Shown: piece by piece, positions 32,319 to 42,600 of the stretch
Numbering within the stretch: the stretch's first letter is position 1
How the letters are laid out: the number at the start of each line of letters is the position of its first letter
NCBI GenBank assembly: GCA_947303715.1
Contig: CAMYYY010000013.1
Span: forward strand, 1-58,944
From: an uncultured Bacteroidales bacterium
GTDB lineage: Bacteria > Bacteroidota > Bacteroidia > Bacteroidales > Bacteroidaceae
DNA: 58,944 nucleotides
Direction: 5' to 3'
The notes under the pieces: model-generated
Told to the model about the DNA's origin: nothing
Seen by the model: only the letters and a program-made list of their open reading frames with translations
The model's database searches: none
Position numbers and translations under genes: made by a program

Positions 32319-34985
32319 TTAAAACTCCTGTCCGAGGACAAAGTGGAACTGGCTCCCGCTACGCCCCATACTGCCGTTGATGGGGTCGAAGCCATAGGCC
32401 CAGTCAATACCCATCAAGCCGACCATCGGCAGGTTGATACGAACGCCGACACCAGCCGAGCGTTTCATATCGAAAGGATTGAAGCGCATGACGTCGTCCC
32501 ATGCATTACCTCCCTCAAGGAAGGCAAGAGCGTAGATTTGGGTGGAGTTCTCAAGCATGAGCGGATAGCGCAATTCGGTAGCAAAGCGGGTGTAGGCATA
32601 GCCGCCATAGCTGAGGGCGCCGTTGTCGTAACCACGCAGGGCAATCATGTCCGTATAATAATTATAGGAATAGCCGCTCATGCCGTCACCACCTACGTAG
32701 AAGGTCTCGAAGGGCGACTTCTTGAAGGGGTTGTAATGGCCGAGGATACCGAATTCGGCACGCGTCATGAGGACGAAGCACTTCTGCCCGCTGGTCAAGG
32801 CGGTATAGAATTTTCCCTTCAGCTTCCACTTGTGGTACTCAATCCAATTGTACTTCTTCTGCAGGGCCTTGCTGTAGTTGGCATCCGTAGTAGCCACGCT
32901 CGACAGGGCCTTGTAATCGATGCCGTCCCATAACGAATAGGGAGGCGTGGCTGAAACGGAGAAGGTGAACTCCGATCCGTTACGAGGATAGATGGAGTTG
33001 TCGATAGTATTGCGACTCAGCGTGATGCCGGCATTGATATTGTTGCAACGCCCGTTGGAGAAGACGAAATAGTAATCCCAGTTCCGCAGGTTGTAGCGTT
33101 GATAGGTCAGCTCGCCGTAAAGGGTGAAGTAGTCGTCAGGCCAATGAAGGCGCTTGCCCCAACCCAGCGAAAGACCATAGATCTTCATGTACTTGTCCTT
33201 ATCGTAGTAGGCGTCCATGTTATAGTAACCGTAGTTGTTATAACCATAGTTGTTATAGCCGTACATGTTGTAATAGTTGTAGTTGTACATACTGTTCATG
33301 TAGGCCTGGTTATAGAAGTTGCGATTGACGCCCGTCTGCTTGGTATAGAAGGCACTAACGGAAAGCGTGTTCGGACGCTTGCCGCCCAGCCAAGGATCAA
33401 GGAATGAAATGCTATACGACTGGAAGTAGGTGCCGTTGGTCTGTCCGCTAATGGAGAAGGTCTGGCCATCGCCCTGCGGAATAAACGCACGATAGTTGTC
33501 GGACTTGTGGAAAAGGTTGTACATGGAGAAATTGGTAAACTTCAGAGCCACCTTGCCGATGACGCCCGTCTGTCCGTAGCCAATGGAGAACTCAACCTGG
33601 TCGTTGGCCTTCGACTCAAGCATCCAGTTGATATCAACCGTACCATTCGTAGCATCTTCCTTCATATCAGGCACGATGTTCTCTGGGTTGAAGTGTCCCA
33701 TGTTGCCAAGCTCACGCATGGAGCGGATGATAGCTTCGCGGTTGAAGAGAGCGCCAGGCAAAGTGAGCAGTTGACGACGCACGACATTTTCGTACAGACG
33801 GTCATTGCCGGCAATACGCACATGATTGATAGTAGCCTGGGGACCCTCAAGAATACGCATTTCCAAATCAACGGAATCCTCTGAAAGGTTCGTCTCAAAA
33901 GGCTCGACACGGAAGAAGACATAGCCGTTGTTGTAGTAAAGATTGCCGACGGCATCATCGTCTTTCTTGAGGCGTTCATCGAGCAATTTCTGATTATAGA
34001 CGTCGCCTGGTTTCATCTTCAGAAGTTCGTCCAGGATTTCCGAAGGATAGACGGTATTGCCCACCCAGTTGATATTGCGGACATGATATTGGTTGCCCTC
34101 CTCGACGGTAATGAAGACATCGACAGTCTTGTCATCATAGGGAACGACGGAATCCGTAACGATGTGGGCATCGCGATAGCCGTATTCGTTATATTTGTTG
34201 ATAAGGTTGTCCTTGTCTTCCTCATAGTCCTTTACGATGAACTTTTTCTGTCGGAAGAGGTAACGGTTGAAGCCCTTTTCGTTGGTCTTCTTCATCGCCC
34301 ACTTGAGCTTGTTATCCGAGAGAGCCTCGTTGCCGTTGATGGTGATGGCGTGTACCTTGATTTTCTCTTTCTTATCGACGTTGATATCAAGAACTACTTG
34401 CCCAGGATTATTGACGTCGTCGCGTTGGAGAAGGTTGATTTCGGCGTTCTTGAAACCCTTCCCGTCGTAGTAGCGACGGATGACGGTCTCAGCCTTGTCA
34501 ATCATGTTGGGATTGATTTGATTGCCCTTCATGAGGCCAATCTTGCTCTCGAGGTCTTCGCGTTCGGATTTCTTGACGCCGTTGTAGTTGATGTCAGCCA
34601 AACGGGGGCGTGGCGCAAGTTCAATATTCAGATACACCTTGTTGCCAACGAATTTCTCGGCACTAATCTTGACGTTGGAGAAGAGGCCGTGCTTCCAGAA
34701 GCGCTTGGTAGCTTCGGTAATTTCCTCACCAGGGATACTGACGACCTGTCCGACAGAAAGACCTGAGAGACCTATAATGACGTAGTCTTCGTAGCCTGTT
34801 ATACCGCTGACGGTAATGCCTGCAATCTCGTATTTCTTGGGCATTGACGTGTAGACGATGGTTGGTTTTTCGATGACCTCATCATCGTCGTCTGCCATTA
34901 CAGGCACAACGATAAGTAGCGCCACGAAGTACGCCAAAAACCATCGCCAAGACAATGCTATATTGTTGTTTCGATTCATGTTCAC
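32319..34985 (-). CDS. bamA: Outer-membrane protein assembly factor BamA
   Basis: An 888-residue Omp85-family barrel protein, the core of the beta-barrel insertion machine. A signal peptide (core FLAYFVALLIVVPVMA) is followed by an acidic patch (DDDDE). Next come about five POTRA domains (roughly 50-460; for example YEIAGITVSGI, VKVHAITINGNEAL, NINWVGNTVYP, INHVRIAGNDR). The C-terminal barrel carries the LRGYDNG substrate-gate motif near 770 and ends with a phenylalanine-terminated strand (FVLGQEF). An unusual Tyr/Asn-rich insert (GYNNY repeats, about residues 562-592) lies in one barrel loop. The neighbours uppS and skp genes are the standard Bacteroidota context. Confidence 0.95.
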   Translation of the reverse strand: MNMNRNNNIALSWRWFLAYFVALLIVVPVMADDDDEVIEKPTIVYTSMPKKYEIAGITVSGITGYEDYVIIGLSGLSVGQVVSIPGEEITEATKRFWKHGLFSNVKISAEKFVGNKVYLNIELAPRPRLADINYNGVKKSEREDLESKIGLMKGNQINPNMIDKAETVIRRYYDGKGFKNAEINLLQRDDVNNPGQVVLDINVDKKEKIKVHAITINGNEALSDNKLKWAMKKTNEKGFNRYLFRQKKFIVKDYEEDKDNLINKYNEYGYRDAHIVTDSVVPYDDKTVDVFITVEEGNQYHVRNINWVGNTVYPSEILDELLKMKPGDVYNQKLLDERLKKDDDAVGNLYYNNGYVFFRVEPFETNLSEDSVDLEMRILEGPQATINHVRIAGNDRLYENVVRRQLLTLPGALFNREAIIRSMRELGNMGHFNPENIVPDMKEDATNGTVDINWMLESKANDQVEFSIGYGQTGVIGKVALKFTNFSMYNLFHKSDNYRAFIPQGDGQTFSISGQTNGTYFQSYSISFLDPWLGGKRPNTLSVSAFYTKQTGVNRNFYNQAYMNSMYNYNYYNMYGYNNYGYNNYGYYNMDAYYDKDKYMKIYGLSLGWGKRLHWPDDYFTLYGELTYQRYNLRNWDYYFVFSNGRCNNINAGITLSRNTIDNSIYPRNGSEFTFSVSATPPYSLWDGIDYKALSSVATTDANYSKALQKKYNWIEYHKWKLKGKFYTALTSGQKCFVLMTRAEFGILGHYNPFKKSPFETFYVGGDGMSGYSYNYYTDMIALRGYDNGALSYGGYAYTRFATELRYPLMLENSTQIYALAFLEGGNAWDDVMRFNPFDMKRSAGVGVRINLPMVGLMGIDWAYGFDPINGSMGRSGSQFHFVLGQEF
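33205..33300 (-). repeat. Tyr/Asn-rich 15-bp repeat region within bamA
   Basis: Imperfect 15-bp units on the minus strand encode GYNNY and variants (YNYYN, MYGYNNYGYNNYGYY), placed between two barrel strands. The reading frame is kept because the unit is a multiple of three. Confidence 0.7.
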
Positions 34986-35009
34986 TTATTGGTCTGTTGA
35001 CTCGTTAGC

Positions 35010-35756
35010 CTATTGTTCCGTTGTACCGATGACTTGCTCGCTGGTCTTACCGAAACGTCGCTCGCGCTGCTGATAGTTCCAAATGGCCTTACAAAGCTCC
35101 TCCTCGTCGAAGTCAGGCCAATAGGTATCGCAGAAATAGAGCTCAGCATAGGCACATTGCCAGAGCAGGAAGTTGCTCAGTCGGTATTCACCACCCGTAC
35201 GAATGAGAAGATCGGGGTCTGGAAGGAACGAGGTATTGAGTGACTCATCAATGGTGTTTTCGTTGATGTCGTCGACTGAGAGTGTACCCTCCTGCACACG
35301 ACGGGCAATCTTCTTGGTGGCCTCAACGAGCTCCCATTTGCTGGAATAGCTCAACGCTACGGTAAGAGTTCCTTTCGTGTTGTTCGCCGTCATTTCCAGG
35401 CAATGGTTAACCACAGCCTGCAGAAGCTGAGGAAGACGACTGATGTCACCAATCACACAGAAACGGACATCATTCTCCATAAAAAGATTCACATCGAGCT
35501 TCTCGTATAGGAGAGCCATCAAAGCCTCCACCTCCTCGTCGGGCCGGTTCCAGTTTTCGGTACTGAAAGCATATACGGTAAGGTATTTAATCCCCAGATC
35601 ACGGACTGGCTTAAGGATATTCTTGAGGGCCTCGGTGCCAGCAACGTGCCCGTCGCGACGCTTCATGCCACGTTCTTTTGCCCAACGTCCGTTTCCGTCC
35701 ATAATGACGGCTATGTGCTGGGGGATGCGAGTCAGGTCTAATTTTTCTTTATACAT
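35010..35756 (-). CDS. uppS: Undecaprenyl diphosphate synthase (cis-prenyltransferase)
   Basis: A 248-residue cytoplasmic enzyme that extends farnesyl diphosphate with isopentenyl units to make the C55 lipid carrier of cell-wall synthesis. Family motifs are in place: [17 protein letters not shown] (diphosphate-binding Asp), [29 protein letters not shown] and the C-terminal [21 protein letters not shown] with [11 protein letters not shown]. It starts just after the DUF6089 gene (10 bp) and precedes bamA by 24 bp, so all are one transcription unit. Confidence 0.96.
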   Translation of the reverse strand: MYKEKLDLTRIPQHIAVIMDGNGRWAKERGMKRRDGHVAGTEALKNILKPVRDLGIKYLTVYAFSTENWNRPDEEVEALMALLYEKLDVNLFMENDVRFCVIGDISRLPQLLQAVVNHCLEMTANNTKGTLTVALSYSSKWELVEATKKIARRVQEGTLSVDDINENTIDESLNTSFLPDPDLLIRTGGEYRLSNFLLWQCAYAELYFCDTYWPDFDEEELCKAIWNYQQRERRFGKTSEQVIGTTEQ

Positions 35757-35766
35757 AGTCTTGGTT

Positions 35767-36513
35767 TTAATCGTTACAATCGCACTCTTTGGCGAAGATA
35801 TCGTAGCTGATGAAGGCTACAACGAAGGAATAGGTGTCCTTGTTCTTCATGCCGGTGCTGTGTATGTTATAGGGATCGTTGAGTTGTAGTCCTTGGGGAT
35901 TGCTGACGTCGAGTTTGTCCGTAGAAGTGAAACGGAAAGTCCATTCGGCGCCAACATTAAGACGATGTGCCAGCTTGTATTTAACGCCGATGCCAACTGG
36001 GATATGAAGGGCAAACACGTTATCGACAGGCTTAGGAGCAAAGGTGACGCCAGCTCCGGCAAGCAGATAGGGGGTGAAGCGATGGCTGTCCTTGTAGCCC
36101 TGGGTGCCATAGGCGAAAAAATTGTACTCAAAGTGGGCGCTGAAATCGAAGATCCGACGATCGAAGGCAGACGCTCCTCCGTTGGGGTATTGGTTCTGCT
36201 GTCCTTCTGTCGTGCCTGTGATATGGCCATAGCCCAATCCGCCTTTTACCACCATACGGGGGTTGAGGTTATAGCGGGCCAAGACACCTGCCGTTTCAGC
36301 CATGCTCTTGAAAGGAGTAGTGACATTGGCATCGCCCATGTAAAAACAGCCTCCGCCCCATGCGCCGATTTCCATGTTATATTCCTCGGCTTCCTGCGCA
36401 GAAAGAGGCAAAAATATGATGAACGAAAGAAGAAGAAAGAAAAATGCCCTCCTGCACAAACGTGAAACGCCTGCAAAAAGGAAGCTCATCTTAAAAAAAG
36501 TTCTATTTTTCAT
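35767..36513 (-). CDS. DUF6089 outer-membrane beta-barrel protein
   Basis: A 248-residue protein with a signal peptide (core [17 protein letters not shown]). The mature part is an eight-strand-type small barrel: alternating aromatic strands such as [61 protein letters not shown] and [10 protein letters not shown]. It ends in a Cys-Asp pair. The DUF6089 family is nearly always next to uppS and bamA in Bacteroidales, as here, suggesting an envelope-assembly role that has not been defined to my knowledge. The first Met gives a long n-region; a start at the second Met (M9, about 36489) would be more usual. Confidence 0.85.
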   Translation of the reverse strand: MKNRTFFKMSFLFAGVSRLCRRAFFFLLLSFIIFLPLSAQEAEEYNMEIGAWGGGCFYMGDANVTTPFKSMAETAGVLARYNLNPRMVVKGGLGYGHITGTTEGQQNQYPNGGASAFDRRIFDFSAHFEYNFFAYGTQGYKDSHRFTPYLLAGAGVTFAPKPVDNVFALHIPVGIGVKYKLAHRLNVGAEWTFRFTSTDKLDVSNPQGLQLNDPYNIHSTGMKNKDTYSFVVAFISYDIFAKECDCND

Positions 36514-36538
36514 TTTTCATTCTTCATTATGCCTATCA

Positions 36539-37567
36539 TCAAAGTCCGCTCTGCCTGCCCTTCCAGATGGTGCCGTCCTCAAGAACAATCCAGAGGAAAT
36601 TGTCGTTGTCCACAGCGGCATCAAATGCGCCGTTATAGCCTAACAGTTCATCGGGTAAAGAGAGTTTTTCGTTATGGGAGCGCCATGTGACGCCGTTATC
36701 CACAGACACGAACATCCGGCTAAAAGCCTCCACAGCAGGCGTTCGCCCGCCCTTGCTCTTTCCGCCAAAGGCGTAGAGGTCACCATTATAACGGACAACC
36801 ATCAGATTCTCCAGCAGCGGGCAGCCATAAGGATTGTCGGCTGAGGGACACATCTCGCGCCATTCCGTTTCCGTAGAAAGACGTGTCCAGACGTGAGCAA
36901 GGGAATCCACTTCGGCATCCTCGTAGCAGACGACAAGATTGCGCATGATGGTCTTGTTTGTCGTCAACGGATAGCTGAAAGCAAACACATGGTCTGCAGC
37001 GTGCTGGGCAAGGAAGTCGGCTTCTATGGCACTAACGTCGGGCTTCATGGCTTGCAAGTCAATGGTGCCAGAAACCTTGTGCCACGAGCTTTCACCTGGG
37101 TCAACTTTGCGGACGTTGAGCGTAATGGTGTAGTCGTGGCTATACTTCTTGTCCTGCGAAACGACAGTAAAGACAACAGGGTGAGTAAAGTTTACAGTAT
37201 CGCCCGTCGTGAAGGATGTACGCACACCCTCCTTGTCGTAATAAATGGATGAAGATGTGGATGCTGTGCATTTAACGGGAACCACATCCGTCTTCGTACC
37301 AAAGGGAATGGAATCCACGTTATAGACGAGGCTGTTCACCTGGTCAATGGTGAACACGATAGTACTTGTCGTCGTGACAACAGTATAGGTGGAGTCCGTG
37401 CCGTCGTCAAGAGTGATGGTTTTTGGAGTCTTGATATCTGAAATGGAGAACGTGAGCAGCGCACATTCCGACGACTCCGTATCGTCGCTGCTGCCAAGAC
37501 AGGCAGTCAGCATCATCGTCCCCAGCACAAGCAAGGATAATATCTGTAAAATCTTTTTCACTTCCAA
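36539..37567 (-). CDS. DUF6242-type lipoprotein
   Basis: A 342-residue lipoprotein (signal ILSLLVLGTMMLTAC). After the lipobox come several beta strands with Thr/Ser-rich repeats (TYTVVTTTSTIVFTIDQVN, FTIDQVNSLVYNVDSIPFGTK), then a half that resembles a kelch or BNR-like propeller (DLYAFGGKSKGG, VDNGVTWRSHNEK, WIVLEDGTIWKGR). This layout matches the Bacteroidales DUF6242 family. Typical members I recall are longer, so this may be a short form. Function unknown. The start codon is preceded by the SRPBCC gene 45 bp away on the same strand. Confidence 0.75.
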   Translation of the reverse strand: MEVKKILQILSLLVLGTMMLTACLGSSDDTESSECALLTFSISDIKTPKTITLDDGTDSTYTVVTTTSTIVFTIDQVNSLVYNVDSIPFGTKTDVVPVKCTASTSSSIYYDKEGVRTSFTTGDTVNFTHPVVFTVVSQDKKYSHDYTITLNVRKVDPGESSWHKVSGTIDLQAMKPDVSAIEADFLAQHAADHVFAFSYPLTTNKTIMRNLVVCYEDAEVDSLAHVWTRLSTETEWREMCPSADNPYGCPLLENLMVVRYNGDLYAFGGKSKGGRTPAVEAFSRMFVSVDNGVTWRSHNEKLSLPDELLGYNGAFDAAVDNDNFLWIVLEDGTIWKGRQSGL

Positions 37568-37612
37568 CCTTTCTCTTTAACCTTTAATCATTAACCCTTA
37601 ACCCCTTATTCT

Positions 37613-38041
37613 TCAATACGGCATAGCTGCCAAAGCATCAGCCAGTTTCTCCATCCCATCCGATATGGGCTTATTGAGGAGGCCCTTGAGGAAGAAGTTC
37701 AATTCGGTATGGAGGGTGAGCTTTATCTTGCTTGACTCTTCCGACGTGGGAAGAATCTGAACCCAGAACGTCAGCGGAACAGGCGACGACGTAGACTCAA
37801 GCTTGATGCACTTGGGCTCTTCGCGCTCGACAATACGAAGGTCAACATTACCGAAGGGTGAGACGCGGCAGCTGAAACCATCGGGGCTGAATTGCAAGTC
37901 CTCCACGCGAAGAGTGTCGGCAGGAATCTGACTCAGATTGTCCTGATACTGCTGCATAAAGGAGAGATCCGACAATTTATCGTAAACGCGTTGTTGACTA
38001 TAAGGAATCTGCCTGATTCCGCTTTCGTATTTCGAACTCAT
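37613..38041 (-). CDS. SRPBCC (START-like) family protein
   Basis: A 142-residue cytoplasmic protein without a signal peptide. It matches the small polyketide-cyclase/START-like proteins of Bacteroidales by the opening SKYESGIRQIPYSQQRVYDKLSDLS, the middle CRVSPFGNVDLRIVEREEPKCIKLES and the closing helix with KPISDGMEKLADALAAMPY. These folds hold a hydrophobic ligand; the ligand is unknown. It is typically found just downstream of pyrE, as here (80 bp). Confidence 0.85.
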   Translation of the reverse strand: MSSKYESGIRQIPYSQQRVYDKLSDLSFMQQYQDNLSQIPADTLRVEDLQFSPDGFSCRVSPFGNVDLRIVEREEPKCIKLESTSSPVPLTFWVQILPTSEESSKIKLTLHTELNFFLKGLLNKPISDGMEKLADALAAMPY

Positions 38042-38121
38042 TTTCCTTTTCTGTTTTGTATATAGTCGATTTTCGACTATTTATCGTTCATTGTTCAATT
38101 TTCATTGTGCGAAGCGCTTCA

Positions 38122-38754
38122 TTATTGTTTCCAATGAGCGGGGTCCTTGCGCCATTCCTGGAGTACAGGTAAATCTATGTCGTCAATATAACCCGTCTGC
38201 AAAGCTACGTCGAGCACGGCATCGTAGTTGGTAAGGGTGACAAGCTCGACCCCCTCCTTCTTGAATGCCTTGACTGCCACATCAAAGCCGTAGGTAAACG
38301 AAGCCACCATGCCTATGACGTCGCAACCGTTCTGCCGGATGGCATCGACAGCCTTCAGGCTGCTCTTCCCCGTTGATACAAGGTCTTCTACGACAACCAC
38401 TTTCATACCCGGACGAAGCTCGCCTTCGATGAGGTTTTCCAAGCCGTGATCCTTGGGGGTTGAGCGTACATAGACGAACGGGAGATTCAGCAAATCGGCA
38501 ACCAGCGCTCCCTGAGGGATGGCACCTGTGGCTACGCCAGCAATGGCATCGACGACGCCGAACTTCTCCTGAATCATACGCGCGAGCTCGATTTTCACAA
38601 AGGAGCGAAGCGCAGGATAGGACAGAGTCTTTCGATTATCGCAATAAAAAGGTGACAACCAGCCCGATGCCCATGTAAATGGGTTGGCAGGCTGTAGCTT
38701 GATGGCTTTGATTCGCAACAGCTTTTCGGCAAAGATTTTTTCAAGTGTATCCAT
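38122..38754 (-). CDS. pyrE: Orotate phosphoribosyltransferase
   Basis: A 210-residue enzyme of pyrimidine synthesis joining orotate and PRPP to give OMP. The PRPP-binding motif is MKVVVVEDLVSTGKSSLKAV. The flexible loop region is RSTPKDHGLENLIEGE, and the N-terminal substrate segment is NPFTWASGWLSPFYCDNRK. It is first in the minus-strand gene run, with a clear promoter 20-50 bp upstream. Length is complete. Confidence 0.96.
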   Translation of the reverse strand: MDTLEKIFAEKLLRIKAIKLQPANPFTWASGWLSPFYCDNRKTLSYPALRSFVKIELARMIQEKFGVVDAIAGVATGAIPQGALVADLLNLPFVYVRSTPKDHGLENLIEGELRPGMKVVVVEDLVSTGKSSLKAVDAIRQNGCDVIGMVASFTYGFDVAVKAFKKEGVELVTLTNYDAVLDVALQTGYIDDIDLPVLQEWRKDPAHWKQ

Positions 38755-38774
38755 AATTGACGCAAAATTTGGCG

Positions 38775-38805
38775 CGAAGTTACAACGGATTTTCGAGACA
38801 GCAAA
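38775..38805 (-). promoter_or_regulatory. Promoter of the pyrE operon
   Basis: Minus strand: TTTG (38802-38805), 19-bp spacer, TAACTTCG (38775-38782). The pyrE start codon is 20 bp further on. Confidence 0.65.
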
Positions 38806-38939
38806 ATCTATTACAAACTTTAAACTAAAATAATAAAATTAAGTGAAAATTCGGAGGGCATCTGGCGATGAAAAGTAAGCGTCAAACACGGCATGAAGGA
38901 AATCAAGGAGGCCTTCCGCGACAGACTATTTCCAAAAAA

Positions 38940-39044
38940 TTCCAGCCTGTGGAATAAAAATTCCATTTGATGGAATAAAAATTCCAGCCTATGGAATAAA
39001 AGTTCCAGCCTGTGGAATAAAAGTTCCAGCCTGTGGAATTTTTG
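38940..39044. repeat. Tandem array, 5 units of 21 bp (palindromic)
   Basis: TTCC(A) begins at 38940, 38961, 38982, 39003 and 39024, exactly 21 bp apart. Each unit has a palindromic core (TTCCAGCCTGTGGAA and variants) followed by TAAAA. The minus-strand open frame across it encodes only FHRLELL-type repeats and is not counted as a gene. Confidence 0.85.
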
Positions 39045-39052
39045 CGGAATAA

Positions 39053-39136
39053 GCTTCTGAAAAAACAGAGCAGGCGTCTGAATAAATAGAGCAAGCTTCT
39101 GAGCGCGCAGAGCAGGCCTCTGAGCAGGAGAAATAA
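39053..39136. repeat. Second tandem array, 4 units of 21 bp, adjacent
   Basis: GCTTCTGA, GCGTCTGA, GCTTCTGA and GCCTCTGA begin at 39053, 39074, 39095 and 39116, exactly 21 bp apart, with AGAGCA in most units. Sequence unrelated to the array just before it, but same period. Confidence 0.85.
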
Positions 39137-39470
39137 GCAAATGAAAAAACAGGATTTTCCCCGATGAAATGGGCGATTTTTGCGTTTTTGGCAACTAAAA
39201 GCATACGCTGAAAAGCCGTTCCATCGACGTCACAATTTAGCAAGTTTGAACAACGAAAACATCCCTCGCAGGGCAAGGCTGAAGAGGGCAAATCCACGCC
39301 TTTCTCCTGTCAGATGGCAGACCTATCCGTAAGGGAAAGAACTGAAGCAGCCTCCAGAAGAAAGCAAGCTAAGAGCCTTGCGGCATTTTCCCCTCTGCCC
39401 TATCGGCACTATCCTCTCGACGGAAGGCAAAGCCTTTTTTCGCGTTTTATCACATTTTTTTTTAAAAAAG

Positions 39471-39502
39471 TTTGTGCGTATGCGATAAACTATATATATT
39501 TG
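39471..39502 (+). promoter_or_regulatory. Promoter of the discoidin-domain surface protein
   Basis: TTTG (39471-39474), exactly 20 bp, TATATTTG (39495-39502). A leader of about 95-120 nt follows, strongly A/T-rich with little C or G, typical of well-expressed Bacteroidota genes. The 38755-39470 stretch holds the two 21-bp arrays and no other gene that I can support. Confidence 0.8.
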
Positions 39503-39626
39503 CACGCTAAAAATAATGTAAAATCAATAAAAAAGCAAAAAAGAACGAAAGAAAAATCAGTTAACAAATTCATTATTAACCATTAAATTATTTATTAAAT
39601 CAATGTTTAACTTAAAAACTTACATC

Positions 39627-42600
39627 ATGACAAAATCAAGATTAAGTGCATTCCTGCTGGCAGTAGCTTTGCTGGTGCCCAGCATGAGTGTGAAAGCTCA
39701 GTACGTTGATGAGGAAACTGGCATCACGTACACCGCCATTGACGGTAGCAAAAACGGTAATGAAGGCTTTGCCGATGCTTGTGACGGTAGCGTCAATACC
39801 AAGTTCGGTACGGGCGACAAACCCAACTGGGTTATCATCCAGGCCTCTGCCCCCGTTTACCTGAATGGCTACACCATCTTCACGGCCAACGACAACGCTG
39901 CGTATACCGGCCGTAACCCCAAGGATTGGACGCTGGAAGGCTCCAACGACAAGTATCACTGGACGCTCCTCACCGAGGTGAAGGACGATCAGGTTTTGGA
40001 GGATGTGAACTTCACTCCGTTCGACTTCGACGTGAAGACCATCGAGGCGTTCACCTACTTCCGCTTCACCGTGAAAGCTACTAAGGACGCTGGTGCTTAC
40101 ATGCAGTACAGCGAGCTGCACCTCAAGGGTGTTGAGGAGAATCCTCTGACCTTTAAGGCAGTCGACGGTAGCGCAGGTTTTGGTAACGAAGGCTTCGAGA
40201 ACGTCGTTGACGGCAAGACCACCACGAAGTTCTGCACCAACACCATCCCCAGCTGGGTGATCATCGAGGCTTCTGTTCCCCTCTACCTGACGGGCTATAC
40301 CATCTACACCGCTAACGACACCAAGGGCGACCCGGGCCGCAACCCCAAGGACTGGACCATCGAAGGTTCCAATGACCTTGAGAACTGGGCTCTGGTTACC
40401 GAAGTCAAGAACGACCAGGTGCTTGGCGCAACCAACTTCACTCCGTATGATTTCTCCATCGCTACGGCTGAAGAGAGCTACAAGTACTTCCGCTACACCG
40501 TCCTGACCAACAAGGGTTCAGGCGTCATGCAGTACAGCGAGCTCGTTCTCAAGGGCACGACCGTTCCCTCCAGCGAAATCGTACAGGCTAACGGTACTAC
40601 CAAGTTCTTGTGGCTTCCCACAGATCCCGCCGTTGGTGGACACCTCACCTATGTCAACGGTGTGGGTGACGAACTTGCCAACGATGGTCTCTACCTCAAC
40701 GGCAAGGCTCAGAACCTGAACGACCTCGAGGCTTCCGCAGATGCCGGACACGCTCTGATTACTCTTGACAAGGTCCTCACCAAGGGCGACGTCTTTGTAT
40801 TCACAACTGCTGCCGACAAGGGTAGCCTGCACTTCGTATTCAGCAACGGCTTTGAATATGATCAGGCTATTACGGGCAACCAGACCTCTGTAGCTGTTCC
40901 CGACGGAGCTGTCGGCTCTGCTGCTGTTATCATCACCCGCTCCGAAGGTGCTGACGATGCTGTCGTAGTTAAAGCCATTGCCGAAGAGGCTTACACCTAT
41001 ACCATCAACTCTCCGTGGGCTGGTGCTGAGGTTGGCGAATACATCGCCCGCTTCTACAACCCCGCTACTGAGAACTTCCTGACTCAGGGCAACGCTTGGG
41101 GCACCCAGGCTACCCGTGGTGAGGCTGGCCTCCGCTTCAACCTCAGCAAGCAGGAAGATGGTCTCTACAAGATCATTACCTGCAACTATCCGAACAACCA
41201 GTTTGGTTGGGACAACAGCAGCGGCTTCTATGTAGACATCACCAACCAGGCTGAGACTCACTACAGCTTCGAGCCCGCTCCTGGCGTGACCAACACCGAC
41301 CGCGTTGTCTATGTCATCAAGGTTTCCTCTGTTTCCCGCGACGGAAAGAATACCCTCACCGGCTATCTGGCTGCTAACCCCGACAACACCGTTGTGGATG
41401 TTAAGGACAAGATCGACGAATACTGCTACTGGCAGCTCATCGACGACACCAAGCGCCTGCCTCTCGAGGATGCCATCAAGATTGCAATGGCCAAGGCTGA
41501 AAACGCAGCTTTCTGGCAGGCATCTGATGCGAATGCAGACGGTTACATTTGGACGAACGCCCAAGAACCCAAGGAAGGCCCCATCGCCAACCTGCTTGAC
41601 GGTAACACCAGCACCTTCTTCCACTCCACTTGGAGCGAAGCCAGCGAGACTCCCTACCACTATCTGGCTGTTGATCTCGGCAAGGGACAGAGCATTAAGG
41701 ACTTCATCCTCAGCTACACCCGTCGTATGAACAACAACAACAACCGTCCGACCGAGATCGTGATTGCCGGTTCTAACGACAAGGAGACCTGGAACGACTT
41801 CAAGACCCTGACTAAGGAAGCAGACGCTCTGCCCACTGAGGAAGGTGACGACAGCTTTACTTCCGAGGTTATCTCTGCCGACCAGGCTTACCGTTACCTC
41901 AAGTTCACGGTGACCCACACCAACAATGAGGCAACGAGCGGTTCTAGCGGCTCCCTGTTCTTCACCTTCTCCGAATTTGCAGTTACAGCTTATCCTCCCC
42001 TTCCTGATGCACAGAAGGATGCCATTATGGCTGCAATTGAAGAGACGGAAGCTCTCATGAACGACCCGAAGGCCTCCGATAAGGATCTCGAAGATGGTGT
42101 CGGCGCTTTGGAACAGAAGGTTAAGGACATCCTTGCTCCTTCGGTTGAATCGCCCTTCGCTGGCGAGGCTGTTGGCGATGGTGGCTACTGGGCATTCTAC
42201 AACCCCGCAACTGCTAACTTCCTGAATCAGGGCAACGCTTATGGTACTCAGGCTACTCGCGCTAACGAAGGACTCCGCTTCACCCTTACCGAGAATGAAG
42301 AAGGTCTCTACAAGATTGTCACAAACAAGTATCCTAATAATGTATTTGGTTGGGATGACCACAGCGGCTTCTATGTAGATATCACAAATCAGGCTACCAC
42401 GAACCTGAAGTTCGAGCGCGTTAAGACGCAGGACGATGGCCAGTACGTCTATACCATCAAGGTTGAGGCTGTTTCCAACAGCGATGCCTCCAATACCCTC
42501 ACGGGCTATCTGGCTACCAATGCTGACAACACTGTTGTTGACGTGATTGACGAGGTTACCCCGTTTGCTTACTGGCAGCTCCTTGACGAGACCGCTAAGC

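Noticed and set aside
38820..39194. Minus-strand frame of 124 codons
   Set aside because: It is the translation of the 21-bp arrays (FHRLELL repeats), with no credible start or homology.
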